A stretch of 46,495 nt of DNA, from assembly GCA_017424575.1 (NCBI GenBank), contig JAFOYQ010000091.1:1-46495 (forward strand), read 5' to 3'. The notes beneath the pieces are model-generated. The model did not search any database, was not told the DNA's origin, and saw only the letters and a program-made list of their open reading frames with translations. The translations under genes were made by a program, and so were the position numbers. Source of the stretch: Muribaculaceae bacterium (lineage in GTDB: Bacteria; Bacteroidota; Bacteroidia; Bacteroidales; Muribaculaceae). Of this stretch, positions 17,271-27,563 are shown one piece after another. Numbering within the stretch: position 1 is the first letter of the stretch; every line of letters starts with the position of its first letter.

Positions 17271-18593
17271 TTGAAATTCAACTCTATTAATAGAGAAATA
17301 CTTGCACTGTCCATTCCCTCAATAATTGCCAACATCACCACTCCACTGCTTGGGCTTGTTGATGTAGCAATTGTGGGAAATATGGGCAGTGCGGTGTATA
17401 TTGCCGCTATTGCAATTGGTGGCACAATCTTCAATATGCTCTATTGGCCCTTTGCATTTCTTCGCATGGGTTCAAGTGGCATGACTGCTCAAGCCTTCGG
17501 AGCCAACGATTCAAAGCAATGCTCTTTGGTGCTATATCGCTCACTATTGGTAGCAATGACTGTAGGTTTTGCAATAATTGCTCTGCAATATCTCATTGCG
17601 CAATTTGCATTTCTATTTATGGATATCAGTGGCGATACTCTTAAGTATTCACAATCCTATTTTAGTGTGTGTATATGGGGAGCACCTGCTATGCTTGGGT
17701 CTTATGCTCTCTCGGGGTGGTTTATAGGTATGCAAAACTCACGCGCTACAATGTGGATATCTATTTTCATCAACCTGCTAAACATATCAACAAGCCTGAC
17801 ACTTGTTTACCTATTCAATATGGGGATTACTGGAGTAGCCATAGGCACACTCACTGCTCAATGGGGTGGATTTCTTTTAGGATTGATTATCGTGTGGATT
17901 AAATACACGCCCAAACATTACTCATTACAAAGCATTCTCAATCGCAACGAACTAAAGCGCTTTTTCGCCATAAATTCCGACATATTTTTGCGCACACTAT
18001 GCCTTGTAACTGTTACTCTATGGTTCACTCGAGCAGGAGCACAACAAAGCGACATTATATTGGCTGTAAACACATTGCTCATGCAACTTTTCATCTTATT
18101 CTCCTACTTCATGGATGGTTTTGCCTATGCAGGTGAAGCACTCGCAGGAAAATATATCGGTGCAAAGCAGCCTCAACAGTTAAAAGGTTGTATTAAATCG
18201 CTATTTCATTGGGGCATCGCAATGGCAATATTGTTTACACTTATTTACCTAATTGGAGGAGAAAGTTTCCTTGCATTGTTGAGTTCTGATGTCAATGTCG
18301 TCAATGCATCATCCACCTATTTTCCTTGGGCAATAGCAATACCATTATGTGGATTTGCAGCATTTACTTGGGATGGAATTTTCATAGGCGCAACACGCAC
18401 ACGTGCCATGTTGATGTCAATGGCAACAGCAATGGTGTGTTTCTTCGTTATATACTTTACACTATACACCACAATAGCAAACCATGCATTGTGGTTAGCA
18501 TTTATCAGTTACCTCGTGATACGTGGAATAGTACTCTTCATTATTTACCTAAAAAAGCCACTATTAACACTCTTAGGCAATAATGAATTATAA
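17271..18593 (+). CDS. MATE-family efflux transporter
   Basis: A 440-residue exporter with about twelve helices in two MatE repeats. REILALSIPSIIANITTPLL and GLVDVAIVGNMG form the conserved first-helix segment; the second half carries FILFSYFMDGFAYAGEALAG. MATE proteins use Na+ or H+ to expel cationic drugs or metabolites. The start is TTG at 17271, because no in-frame ATG lies between the OPT stop and the conserved first helix; the next ATG (in GNMG) would delete it. The gene ends 1 base before the convergent MurF-Alr stop, with no separate terminator. Confidence 0.92.
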   Translation: MKFNSINREILALSIPSIIANITTPLLGLVDVAIVGNMGSAVYIAAIAIGGTIFNMLYWPFAFLRMGSSGMTAQAFGANDSKQCSLVLYRSLLVAMTVGFAIIALQYLIAQFAFLFMDISGDTLKYSQSYFSVCIWGAPAMLGSYALSGWFIGMQNSRATMWISIFINLLNISTSLTLVYLFNMGITGVAIGTLTAQWGGFLLGLIIVWIKYTPKHYSLQSILNRNELKRFFAINSDIFLRTLCLVTVTLWFTRAGAQQSDIILAVNTLLMQLFILFSYFMDGFAYAGEALAGKYIGAKQPQQLKGCIKSLFHWGIAMAILFTLIYLIGGESFLALLSSDVNVVNASSTYFPWAIAIPLCGFAAFTWDGIFIGATRTRAMLMSMATAMVCFFVIYFTLYTTIANHALWLAFISYLVIRGIVLFIIYLKKPLLTLLGNNEL

Positions 18594-18594
18594 A

Positions 18595-21066
18595 TTATTC
18601 CCTATAATATACTCTCTTCACGCGTTGTGACACTGAGGTGAGGATTTCGTAGGGGATTGTACCAAGGTGCTCGGCGAGTTCCATTACAGTAATATTTTCA
18701 CCAAATATTTCTACAGCATCTCCCACTTTGCAATCGGCATCGGTTACGTCAATCATACAAATATCCATACATATATTACCTACCGTAGGGCAACGATGAC
18801 CATTTACAATAAATGATGCATTGCCATTACCTAAATGGCGGTCAATGCCATCGGCATACCCGATAGGAATAGTTGCAATACGAGATTTGCGAGAGAGAAC
18901 ACCACGACGTGAATAGCCGATTGTTGTACCAGCCTCCCACTCTTTTATTGAAATGATAACACTATGTAACGACGACACTTGACGTAATGCATCTTGTGAG
19001 CCATCGTTCATCGTTGGGATACCATATAGACATATACCCAACCTCACAAGGTCGCATTGATGCTCATTGAATCGTGTGATACCTGTTGAATTAAGGATAT
19101 GACGCTTAATATGATGTTCAAATCCACTTTGCAATACATTGCAGCATCGATAGAAATAGTCAAACTGGCTCAATGTATAGTCGTCCATGTCGGGACAATC
19201 AGCAGTTGCAAGATGCGAGAACACCGATACAGGTTTAATTACATTTTGATTTCTCAACTTCTCAACCAACATAGGCATATCCTCTTCGAGGAATCCCAAT
19301 CGGTGCATACCTGTGTCAAGTTTTATATGTACTGGATAATTTGTGATGCCAAATTTTGTTGCCTCTCTAATTATCTCGTCGAGGATATCAAAACTATAAA
19401 TTTCGGGTTCTAAGCGATAGGTAAACAATGTTTTATAGTTGCCCACTTTGGGATTTAACACCATGATAGGCATTGAAATTCCCGCCTTACGCAAATCGAC
19501 TCCCTCATCAAGCACTGCCACAGCAAGATATGCAGCACCTTGACTTTGCAATGTCTTTGCCAATTCAAACGAACCTGCACCATAACCCGATGCTTTTACC
19601 ATACACACAATACCAGTAGAGGGTTTCACTTGTGAACGGTAGAAATTATAGTTATGTACCACCGCATCGAGATTTACCTCTAATACTGTTTCGTGTTGTT
19701 TTGCTTCAAACACATCGCTCAATGACTCAAAATGGAAGTGAGATGCACCCTTGATGAGTATCAATTCATTGCGAAAATCGTTCATTGTTGTTGAGGACAA
19801 GAACGAACTTGTTGATGGATAGAATGTTGCATTCTCGCCAAATAGAGAACTAAAACTTGAAATCTCCTCACCAATACCTATTATACGAGTGATATTTTTT
19901 TGACGCAACAATCGTGCTATTGATTTATATAGTTTTTCGCCCCCCATTGCATCATGCACCACATCGCTTAAAATCACTGTCGTTGAGTGTGTTTTAGTAG
20001 CACGTTGTCGCATAAAATCAAGTGCTGGAGCCAATGAACGGAAATCAGATGTATAAGCATCATAAATGAGCAAGCAGTTATTTACCCCCTCGATAACATT
20101 TAGTCGAGTGCCCACTGGTGATAACATTGCCATACGCGATGCAATAACATCAAATGGACGGCACAAATACAACATTACTGCGAGACAGTGAATAGCATTC
20201 TCAACATCATAGTCATTTACAAATGGAATTGTGATAACCCCGTCATATTTTAGATATGAATATTCTATGGTAGTTGAGTTATTATCTTTTTTAATTGATG
20301 AGATAAACAATGGGCTATCTGAGTCATATCTCGACCATGCAATCTCTTTCACGGTCAATCCAGCATTAGCCACAACCTCACTAATTAACGCATCATCGCC
20401 ATTATATACAATGCAATCGCAATCACGACATAGAGTTACTTTCTCTTCACATTTTGCACGATTATCGCTAAATCCTTCGTTATGCTCATCGCCAATATTT
20501 GTTATAACAGCAAGTTTGGGGCGAATCATTGATTGCAGAGCTGCCATTTCGTTAGGTTTAGAAATACCAGCCTCAAATACTGCCAATTGAGTTTCCTCAT
20601 TCATCTCCCATATTGACAACGGCACACCTATTTGAGAATTATAACTGCGAGGACTGCGCACCATGCTATAATCGGCACACAACAATTGATATAACCACTC
20701 TTTTACTACAGTTTTACCTCGGCTACCTGTCACCCCCACAACTGGCGCAGTAAATCTACCTCGATGATACGAAGCAATTGTCTGCAAAGCCTTCTTCACA
20801 TCGCTAACCACCAAGAAATTGGTATTCTCCACATGTTGCATTGTTGCTGGAATGTGATCTACCACAAAGTTTCTCACCCCACCTTCATACAAATCGTGTA
20901 GATAGCGATGTCCATCGTTATTGCTTGTGCGTAAAGCAAAAAACAATGTATCTTCGGGATAAGTCAACGAGCGACTATCGGTCAAAAGAATACTTACATT
21001 TGATGCCGGAATTTTAGGTTCGGGCAGATGTAATATTTGTGCTATTGTAGAGATTGAATATATCAT
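18595..21066 (-). CDS. Bifunctional MurF-alanine racemase fusion
   Basis: An 823-residue fusion of two cell-wall enzymes, a Bacteroidales hallmark. Residues 1 to about 450 are MurF (adds D-Ala-D-Ala to UDP-MurNAc-tripeptide). ATP loop GVTGSRGKTVVKEWLY is near residue 110, then AVFEAGISKPNEM and NIGDEHNEGF. Residues about 460-823 are PLP-dependent alanine racemase: LDAVVHNYNFYRS, MVKASGYGAGSFE with the PLP Lys at residue 491, RLGICLYGIP, and GNICMDICMIDVTD. One protein thus makes D-Ala and uses D-Ala-D-Ala. Its start overlaps the GSCFA gene by 4 bases (ATGA), so translation is coupled. Confidence 0.95.
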   Translation of the reverse strand: MIYSISTIAQILHLPEPKIPASNVSILLTDSRSLTYPEDTLFFALRTSNNDGHRYLHDLYEGGVRNFVVDHIPATMQHVENTNFLVVSDVKKALQTIASYHRGRFTAPVVGVTGSRGKTVVKEWLYQLLCADYSMVRSPRSYNSQIGVPLSIWEMNEETQLAVFEAGISKPNEMAALQSMIRPKLAVITNIGDEHNEGFSDNRAKCEEKVTLCRDCDCIVYNGDDALISEVVANAGLTVKEIAWSRYDSDSPLFISSIKKDNNSTTIEYSYLKYDGVITIPFVNDYDVENAIHCLAVMLYLCRPFDVIASRMAMLSPVGTRLNVIEGVNNCLLIYDAYTSDFRSLAPALDFMRQRATKTHSTTVILSDVVHDAMGGEKLYKSIARLLRQKNITRIIGIGEEISSFSSLFGENATFYPSTSSFLSSTTMNDFRNELILIKGASHFHFESLSDVFEAKQHETVLEVNLDAVVHNYNFYRSQVKPSTGIVCMVKASGYGAGSFELAKTLQSQGAAYLAVAVLDEGVDLRKAGISMPIMVLNPKVGNYKTLFTYRLEPEIYSFDILDEIIREATKFGITNYPVHIKLDTGMHRLGFLEEDMPMLVEKLRNQNVIKPVSVFSHLATADCPDMDDYTLSQFDYFYRCCNVLQSGFEHHIKRHILNSTGITRFNEHQCDLVRLGICLYGIPTMNDGSQDALRQVSSLHSVIISIKEWEAGTTIGYSRRGVLSRKSRIATIPIGYADGIDRHLGNGNASFIVNGHRCPTVGNICMDICMIDVTDADCKVGDAVEIFGENITVMELAEHLGTIPYEILTSVSQRVKRVYYRE

Positions 21067-22043
21067 TTTGTTGTAATTTTCTCGATTGCACGTTGCAAGA
21101 ATGGATATTGTTGCAACATTTGTTTTTTCAATGATTGTGTTGATTGCTCAAATCGATTGATTGCCTCTTGGTCATCTCCCATGTGACGATGCAATAATCG
21201 ACGTGATAGCCGTTCACATTCCCCAGCCAACTTCATCGTATCGACCGAATAGAACGACTGAGCAAAAATATCATATATATAATCGACTGCCACCTCCGAA
21301 GGATGTGTCATGTCTGAAGCATAAAATCGATAATCGCGTAAATCATCGTTCATTATTTCGTATGCAGGGAAATAAATTATACCCTCATGCTTTTTTTGCA
21401 ACTTATCAATAGCGAGGTGTAATGTTGCTTTGCTTATCTGATTTTCGTGTGCTCCATCACGCAAATGGCGAATAGGGCTTACTGTAAACACCAATTTCAA
21501 ATCGCTATTTATCAATCGTAAATTGCCAATAAGAGTAGCCCATTTCTCAACGATTTCGTCAACCGACATAAGTTGACGATTAAATTGGTTAGCAGGAATT
21601 TTATGGCAATTTGCCACTACTTCATTAGTGTTTTTATATCGATATACCCACGCAGTGCCAAATGTAACTATCAATGTTGATGCTCCTTGTAGCATTGCAT
21701 ACGAGTTTTTAATCTGCTCATTTATTTTGCCAAGCATCATCGATGCATCTACACTTGAGAACGATGAATGATGGCTAAAACTATGCCAACGATTATCTCC
21801 TGCGAGTTGAAATAAGTCACGTTGTTCAAATACTCGTTGGGTTATAATATCATCTATTGCGCAAGCTATACTTGCTGGATTGTATAGAGTGCCAAATGGA
21901 TTAACCTCAACATCGAAACATGCTAATTGCAATCGACTGCCTATATTATCACTAAAGCAAGAACCTATCATCATCACACCCTGTTGATGATTGATTAATC
22001 CTTGCATGCGCAATGGTTCTACTGCTGTACGAAATTTAGGCAT
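21063..22043 (-). CDS. GSCFA domain protein
   Basis: A 326-residue protein named for the motif seen here as MMIGSCFSDNIGSRL (GSCF-S variant). The conserved NPFGTLYNPASI, LIVTFGTAWVYR, SPIRHLRDG and SDMTHPSEVAVDYIYD follow, giving a GDSL/SGNH-like hydrolase pattern with Ser, Asn and Asp-x-x-His. It may act on an acyl group; the substrate is unknown. The start chosen is ATG 22043 (MPKFRTAVEPL), like other family members; the TTG at 22055 would add four residues. It lies between an OmpA-like lipoprotein and MurF-Alr, a common Bacteroidales arrangement suggesting a cell-envelope role. Confidence 0.88.
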   Translation of the reverse strand: MPKFRTAVEPLRMQGLINHQQGVMMIGSCFSDNIGSRLQLACFDVEVNPFGTLYNPASIACAIDDIITQRVFEQRDLFQLAGDNRWHSFSHHSSFSSVDASMMLGKINEQIKNSYAMLQGASTLIVTFGTAWVYRYKNTNEVVANCHKIPANQFNRQLMSVDEIVEKWATLIGNLRLINSDLKLVFTVSPIRHLRDGAHENQISKATLHLAIDKLQKKHEGIIYFPAYEIMNDDLRDYRFYASDMTHPSEVAVDYIYDIFAQSFYSVDTMKLAGECERLSRRLLHRHMGDDQEAINRFEQSTQSLKKQMLQQYPFLQRAIEKITTK

Positions 22044-22057
22044 GACTATTGTCAATA

Positions 22058-24025
22058 TTAATACATATTATAGTCAATCGATAACACTGAGAACTCGGTG
22101 CGACGATTAATTTGGTCGGCCACCTCTTGATCCTCTTCGCTTAATGCTTCAATATACTCTTCAGTGAGCACATCACCCTCTTTGAATTGAGGATATTCAC
22201 GAGCAATCTTCTTTGTCACTGTTTTAGGGCGAGTTTCGCCATAACCTTGACATTGCAAACGGTCGGCACTAATACCCACTTCAGTCAAATAATCAACTAC
22301 CGATTGAGCGCGACGATGCGATAAATCAATATTATACTCATCTGAGCCCCAACGGTCGGTGTGCGACGCCATTTCAATCGTCACATGAGGATTATCACGT
22401 AATATTTGCGCCAATTCTTCAAGAGCATCTTTCGACTCAGGGCGCAATGTTGCTTGGTCAAAGTCGTAGAAAATGTTCTCTACCACATTTGGTTTATTTA
22501 TCGATGACAAAAAGAAGTCAATTGCATATTCTGCATCCTCTTCGGCGTTGTCACTTTCAAATTGTTGTTTGCCATTTAGATAGCCTTTTGCACCAGCAAG
22601 CATCACATATTTCACGCCACGCTTGATTGCAAACTTAAATGAGCCATCATCGCGTGCTACCTCTTTTTGGTTAGAGCCATCATTACCCACAATGCGTATC
22701 ACGGCGTTAGGAATTGGCTCTTCATCTTTATCCAATACCCATCCTGAGATGGTAATTTTCAAATCGGGTAATTCAAACGAGTAAATATGGTCATATCCAC
22801 GCCCATCGCCACGGTTAGAACTGAAGAAACCATTTTCGCCAATTCCAAACGTGATACCGAAATCATCGGCCGCCGAGTTCATTGGCGTACCCATATTTAC
22901 CACCTTCCATTCTCCATTCGGTTGCAATTCGGCTCTGAATAAATCAAGTCCTCCATATCCAGGATGACCATTTGAAGCAAAATACAACAAACTATCGGTG
23001 CGAACATAAGGGAACATTTCATCGCCTGGGGTATTCAATACATCGCCCAAATTTTCAAGCGAGCCTGCTCTCTCTTTCAAATTAATGCGCCACAAATCCT
23101 TGCCTCCCGAACCGCCAGGCATATCTGATGTAAAATATAGATATTCGCCATCGGGCGACACTGCTGGATGTCCGTAACTTGATACAGTATCAGATGTAAC
23201 TTCAAATTTCACAGGAGCACTCCATTTTGCATCGGAGCGTTGCGAAGTATATAATTCCACGCCTGTACTTGCATTTGGTTCACGACGAGCCTTTGTAAGA
23301 TACATAGTGTTACCATCGGGCGAAAATGCTACAATACCCTCATCGGCATCAGTATTCAATTCCCCCTCAATCGTTTCAGGACGTTGCCACACACCATTTT
23401 CATCTTTTTTAGCCACCCACACATCACCCTTTTTCATACCGGTGATTTCACTCTTTTTATCTCCTGTAACCTTTTCATTGGTAGTTGTGAAATAAAGAGC
23501 ATCACAAGTTTTATCAAAATACATTGGGGCAAAATCTGAACGACGTGAGTTAAACAACTTAGCATTTTTTACCACATATCGTGTTGATTTCCCTTTATTT
23601 TCAAGCGCCAATTGACTTCCAGCAAGCCCTGTCTTTGCCATCTGAGAATCGGGACAACGCATCAAAAACTCTTTATACACATTTACTGCAGCAGCATATT
23701 TCCCTTCAGCATGCAACATCTCTGCAAGGTGAAGTTGTGCTGTTGAATCGGGATATCCATATCGTATCGCATTCTGATATGCGGCCGTAGCACGTGCGCT
23801 TTGATTAAGTTTACGATAACATTCAGCCATCTTATACGCAACCTCTCCACGTTTTCCACGTTGCTCTTTCTTTGTAAGTTTATTATAAACCTTACGATAT
23901 GTTTTTGATGCATCATAATACTCTCCACGCGCCATTTGTTCATCGGCAACCGACAACTTTGCGCTCTTACATCCTGTAAGAAGGATGGACAATATTATTA
24001 CACTGAAATAAATTGCTCTTTTCAT
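22058..24025 (-). CDS. OmpA-family lipoprotein with TPR, beta-propeller and regulatory-like domain (PorE-like architecture)
   Basis: A 655-residue lipoprotein. The start at 24025 (MKRAIYFSVIILSILLTGCK) gives a lipobox LLTGC; an upstream ATG adds only eight residues. Domains in order: TPR-like helices (about 22-150), WD40-like PD40 beta-propeller (about 165-430, with SPDGNTMYLT, SPDGEYLYFTSD, GGLDLFRA), a carboxypeptidase-regulatory-like sandwich (about 432-505, ISGWVLDKDEEPIPNAVI), and a C-terminal OmpA peptidoglycan-binding domain (FYDFDQATLRPES, ASHTDRWGSDEYN, SHRRAQSVVDYL). The same order is described for PorE of the Porphyromonas type IX secretion system, but no other secretion-system gene is in the window. 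It is the first gene of the operon with GSCFA and MurF-Alr. Confidence 0.9.
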   Translation of the reverse strand: MKRAIYFSVIILSILLTGCKSAKLSVADEQMARGEYYDASKTYRKVYNKLTKKEQRGKRGEVAYKMAECYRKLNQSARATAAYQNAIRYGYPDSTAQLHLAEMLHAEGKYAAAVNVYKEFLMRCPDSQMAKTGLAGSQLALENKGKSTRYVVKNAKLFNSRRSDFAPMYFDKTCDALYFTTTNEKVTGDKKSEITGMKKGDVWVAKKDENGVWQRPETIEGELNTDADEGIVAFSPDGNTMYLTKARREPNASTGVELYTSQRSDAKWSAPVKFEVTSDTVSSYGHPAVSPDGEYLYFTSDMPGGSGGKDLWRINLKERAGSLENLGDVLNTPGDEMFPYVRTDSLLYFASNGHPGYGGLDLFRAELQPNGEWKVVNMGTPMNSAADDFGITFGIGENGFFSSNRGDGRGYDHIYSFELPDLKITISGWVLDKDEEPIPNAVIRIVGNDGSNQKEVARDDGSFKFAIKRGVKYVMLAGAKGYLNGKQQFESDNAEEDAEYAIDFFLSSINKPNVVENIFYDFDQATLRPESKDALEELAQILRDNPHVTIEMASHTDRWGSDEYNIDLSHRRAQSVVDYLTEVGISADRLQCQGYGETRPKTVTKKIAREYPQFKEGDVLTEEYIEALSEEDQEVADQINRRTEFSVLSIDYNMY

Positions 24026-24107
24026 AAATAAAATAGTATAAATAGGCACATTATTACGCCTTAAATATAATAACGTAACTCCTACCCTCTATATTTTTTC
24101 TAAAACA

Positions 24108-24115
24108 CAAATTTA
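24108..24115 (-). promoter_or_regulatory. Candidate -7 box (TAAATTTG) for the OmpA-GSCFA-murF/alr operon
   Basis: TAnnTTTG match on the minus strand, 82 bases upstream of the lipoprotein start; it would give a leader of about 70-75 bases. No clear -33. Confidence 0.35.
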
Positions 24116-24166
24116 ATGAAACTTTTTAAGTTTATCTACCTTATTGCGATATAAAATGAATTTCGC

Positions 24167-24174
24167 TATCTTTG
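24167..24174 (+). promoter_or_regulatory. Candidate promoter (TATCTTTG) for the S41 protease gene
   Basis: -7 match 46 bases upstream of the ATG, with a partial -33 (ATTG at 24143-24146) at a 20-base spacing. Confidence 0.55.
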
Positions 24175-24220
24175 TGGAAATTATTATAACACGAATAACT
24201 AATCACTAAATATTTCAGCA

Positions 24221-27200
24221 ATGAAAAAGACTCTTTTATCAATATCATTGGCGGCTGTGGCATTAGGTGCTATGGCAACTACGCCTCTATGGCTTCGTGA
24301 TGTGAAGATATCGCCCGATGGCTCTCAAATTGCCTTCACTTACAAAGGGGATATCTACAAGGTAGCAACATCGGGTGGCGATGCTATTCGTCTCACTACT
24401 CTTGAATCGTATGAAGCCACCCCTATTTGGTCGCCCGACGGCAAAACTATCGCTTTTACAAGCGACCGCAATGGTGGACAAGACATTTTCACTATGAGTG
24501 CTAATGGAGGCAAAGCAACTCGCATCACTTTCTCTTCTGAAAGCGAAACACCCGAAGCATTTACCCCCGACGGCAAAGAAATCATCTACTCTGCTGCGCT
24601 TCAAGATCCTGCTTCAAGTGCAATGTTCCCTTCTCGCCGTTTGACCGAACTTTACAGCATTCCCGTTAATGGCGGTCGCACTAAAATGGTGATTGCTTCG
24701 CCTGCTCAAATGATAAGTTACACAACTGACAAGGAATCGTTCCTCTACCAAGACCAAAAGGGTATGGAGAATGAATGGCGCAAGCACCACACATCATCTA
24801 TCACTCGCGATATATGGTTATACAATGCTAAAACTCAAAAACATAGCAACCTTACCGACCATGCAGGCGAAGACCGCAATCCAGTTATGGGCGTTGATGG
24901 CAAAACTGTATATTTTTTGAGTGAGCGCAAGGGTGGTTCAATGAATGTGTATTCATTCCCTATCGACAACCCTCAAGCAGTTAATGCAGTAACCACTTTC
25001 AAAACTCATCCTGTACGTTTCCTCTCACAAGGAGCCGACGGCACATTGGCATTCTCTTACAATGGAGAAATTTACACTAAAAAAGGTAATAGCAAACCTT
25101 CAAAAGTGGCAATCAACATCATCTCTGACGATGAAGCAGAAATGAAGAAACTCAATGTTGCTTCAGGTGCATCGGCTGCCACTGTTTCTCCCGACGGGAA
25201 ACAAATCGCATTGATTTATCGTGGCGAATTGTTTGTTACATCAACCGACTACACTACAACAAAACAAATCACTAACACTGCAGAGGCTGAATGTCAACCA
25301 ACATGGGCTGCCGACAATCGCACAATCGCTTATATGAGTGAACGCAATGGACAATGGAACATCTATACTGCAACTATTGAACGTAAAGATGACCCCAATT
25401 TCCCTAATGCTACAACTATCGTAGAAAAAGCACTCTTTAACGACAATGTAGAGCGTACCTATCCTCAATATTCTCCCGACGGCAAAGAACTTGCCTTCAT
25501 TCAAGATCGCAACAAATTGATGGTAATGGATGTAAAGAGTAAGAAAGTGCGTCAAATTACTGATGGTTCTACTTATGCACGCCGCAATGGAGGATTTAAC
25601 TATTCATGGTCGCCCGACGGCAAATGGTTCACACTCGAAGTCGTTGACAATATGCACGACCCATATAGCGATATTGCAATCGTCAGCGCACAAGGTGGTA
25701 AAATCACAAACATCACTCGTAGTGGATATTTTGACGAGTCTCCTCGTTGGGTAATGGACGGCAATGCTATACTCTTCCTCTCTGAACGCTATGGTATGCG
25801 CAACCACGCTTCATGGGGTTCAATGAGCGATGCAATGCTCGTATTCGTCAATCAAGATGCTTACGATAAATATCGCCTCAGCGAAGAGGACTATGCTCTC
25901 TATAAAGAGGTAGAAAAAGCACAAAAGAAAGAGGCCGACAAGAAAAAAGATGACGACAAAAAAGATGCTAAAAAAGAGGAAAAAGCCGATGCTGAAAAAG
26001 ATGCTAAATCATCTAAAGATATCAACGTAGAACTCGATGGCATCGAAGACCGCATCGTGCGTCTAACTCCTAACTCTTCAGATATTTGCGATGCTATCAT
26101 CACTAAAGATGGCGAAAATCTTTATTACCTTTCAGCAGTTGAAAAAGGCTACGACTTGTGGAAAATCAAACTCCGCAAACCCGATGCTAAAATCGTGAGC
26201 AAACTCGGAGCAGGCCGTCTATCTATGGAAATGGATAAGAGTGGCAACATCTTCCTCCTCGGTAGCCGTATGATGAAGAAACTCGCCCCTGCAAGCGACA
26301 AACTCACTAACATCTCTTACTCTGCAACTATGACTCTTGATGCAGAAGCCGAACGCGAATACATGTTTGACTATGTTTATCGTCAAGAAAAAGAGATGTT
26401 CTACGTTAAAGACCTCCATGGTGTTGACTGGGAAAAGATGTGCGACAACTATCGTCGTTTCCTCCCTCACATCAACAACAACCACGACTATGCTGAGTTA
26501 TTGAGCGAACTTCTTGGCGAACTCAATGTATCTCATACTGGTGGTAGTTATCGTGGCAAAGGTTCGCTTTCTCAAACTGCAACACTCGGTTTACTTTACG
26601 ACTGGGAATACGCAAAAGATGGTCTTAAAGTAGCCGAAGTACTTGAAAAAGGGCCATTCGACCGCTCTACATCAAAAGTGAAAGCAGGTTGCATTATCGA
26701 AAAAATCAATGGTAAAGAGATTAAAGCCAACGAAGACTATACCCCTCTTTTCAACGATATTATCAAAAAGAAAACTCTTGTTTCAATTTACAACCCCGAG
26801 TCGGGTGAACGTTGGGACGAAGTAGTATTGCCAATCTCATCGGGAGTTCAATCAGATTTGCTCTATGAACGTTGGATCAAACAACGTGCAGCCGATGTTG
26901 AACGTTGGTCTAACGGCCGTTTGGGCTATGTTCACATCGAGTCAATGAACGACGGTAGTTTCCGCACTGTTTACTCTGATATCCTCGGTAAATATAATCA
27001 CTGCGAAGGTATAGTTATCGACACTCGTTGGAATGGCGGTGGTCGTCTTCACGAAGATATCGAAGTCCTATTCAGCGGTAAAAAATACTTTACACAAGTG
27101 GTGCGTGGTGTAGAAGCGTGCGATATGCCAAGCCGACGCTGGAACAAACCAAGCATTATGGTACAATGCGAGGCCAACTATAGTAATGCTCACGGCACAC

Positions 27201-27475
27201 CATGGGTATACAAACATCGTGGCATCGGTAAACTCGTAGGTATGCCAGTACCAGGAACTATGACAAGCGTAAACTGGGTAACATTGCAAGACCCTTCATT
27301 AGTATTTGGTATTCCTGTTGTAGGTTATCGCCTACCTGACGGTTCATATCTCGAAAACACTCAACTCGAACCCGATGTTAAAGTTGCCAACGACCCAGCA
27401 ACAGTAGTAACTGGCGAAGACTCTCAACTCCGCACAGCAGTTGAAACCCTTCTCAAAGATTTGGATAAAAAGTAA
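24221..27475 (+). CDS. Tricorn-like S41 family peptidase with beta-propeller
   Basis: A 1084-residue exported protease. A signal peptide (MKKTLLSISLAAVALGAMA) is followed by WD40-like propeller repeats to about residue 540 (ISPDGSQIAFTYKGD, WSPDGKTIAFTSDRN, YSPDGKELAFIQDRN). A Lys/Asp/Glu-rich linker spans about 562-603. The second propeller part precedes a tricorn C1-like domain (about 707-773), a PDZ domain (about 787-876) and an S41 core: EGIVIDTRWNGGGRLHEDI, then ANYSNAHGTPWVYK with the probable nucleophile Ser at residue 988. Tricorn relatives trim peptides; here it probably digests peptides in the periplasm. A strong terminator follows. Confidence 0.92.
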   Translation: MKKTLLSISLAAVALGAMATTPLWLRDVKISPDGSQIAFTYKGDIYKVATSGGDAIRLTTLESYEATPIWSPDGKTIAFTSDRNGGQDIFTMSANGGKATRITFSSESETPEAFTPDGKEIIYSAALQDPASSAMFPSRRLTELYSIPVNGGRTKMVIASPAQMISYTTDKESFLYQDQKGMENEWRKHHTSSITRDIWLYNAKTQKHSNLTDHAGEDRNPVMGVDGKTVYFLSERKGGSMNVYSFPIDNPQAVNAVTTFKTHPVRFLSQGADGTLAFSYNGEIYTKKGNSKPSKVAINIISDDEAEMKKLNVASGASAATVSPDGKQIALIYRGELFVTSTDYTTTKQITNTAEAECQPTWAADNRTIAYMSERNGQWNIYTATIERKDDPNFPNATTIVEKALFNDNVERTYPQYSPDGKELAFIQDRNKLMVMDVKSKKVRQITDGSTYARRNGGFNYSWSPDGKWFTLEVVDNMHDPYSDIAIVSAQGGKITNITRSGYFDESPRWVMDGNAILFLSERYGMRNHASWGSMSDAMLVFVNQDAYDKYRLSEEDYALYKEVEKAQKKEADKKKDDDKKDAKKEEKADAEKDAKSSKDINVELDGIEDRIVRLTPNSSDICDAIITKDGENLYYLSAVEKGYDLWKIKLRKPDAKIVSKLGAGRLSMEMDKSGNIFLLGSRMMKKLAPASDKLTNISYSATMTLDAEAEREYMFDYVYRQEKEMFYVKDLHGVDWEKMCDNYRRFLPHINNNHDYAELLSELLGELNVSHTGGSYRGKGSLSQTATLGLLYDWEYAKDGLKVAEVLEKGPFDRSTSKVKAGCIIEKINGKEIKANEDYTPLFNDIIKKKTLVSIYNPESGERWDEVVLPISSGVQSDLLYERWIKQRAADVERWSNGRLGYVHIESMNDGSFRTVYSDILGKYNHCEGIVIDTRWNGGGRLHEDIEVLFSGKKYFTQVVRGVEACDMPSRRWNKPSIMVQCEANYSNAHGTPWVYKHRGIGKLVGMPVPGTMTSVNWVTLQDPSLVFGIPVVGYRLPDGSYLENTQLEPDVKVANDPATVVTGEDSQLRTAVETLLKDLDKK

Positions 27476-27497
27476 CATTCAGAAACTCTGCATAACA

Positions 27498-27537
27498 AAC
27501 ACCCCCGCAAGATTGCCTTGCGGGGGTGTTATTTTAT
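27498..27537 (+). terminator. Strong intrinsic terminator after the S41 protease gene
   Basis: Perfect GC-rich 14-bp stem (27498-27511 with 27517-27530; 5-base loop) followed by ATTTTAT. It also separates the gene from the convergent ssb. Confidence 0.9.
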
Positions 27538-27563
27538 CTCAATTTGAAGTAATTGTCAATTGC

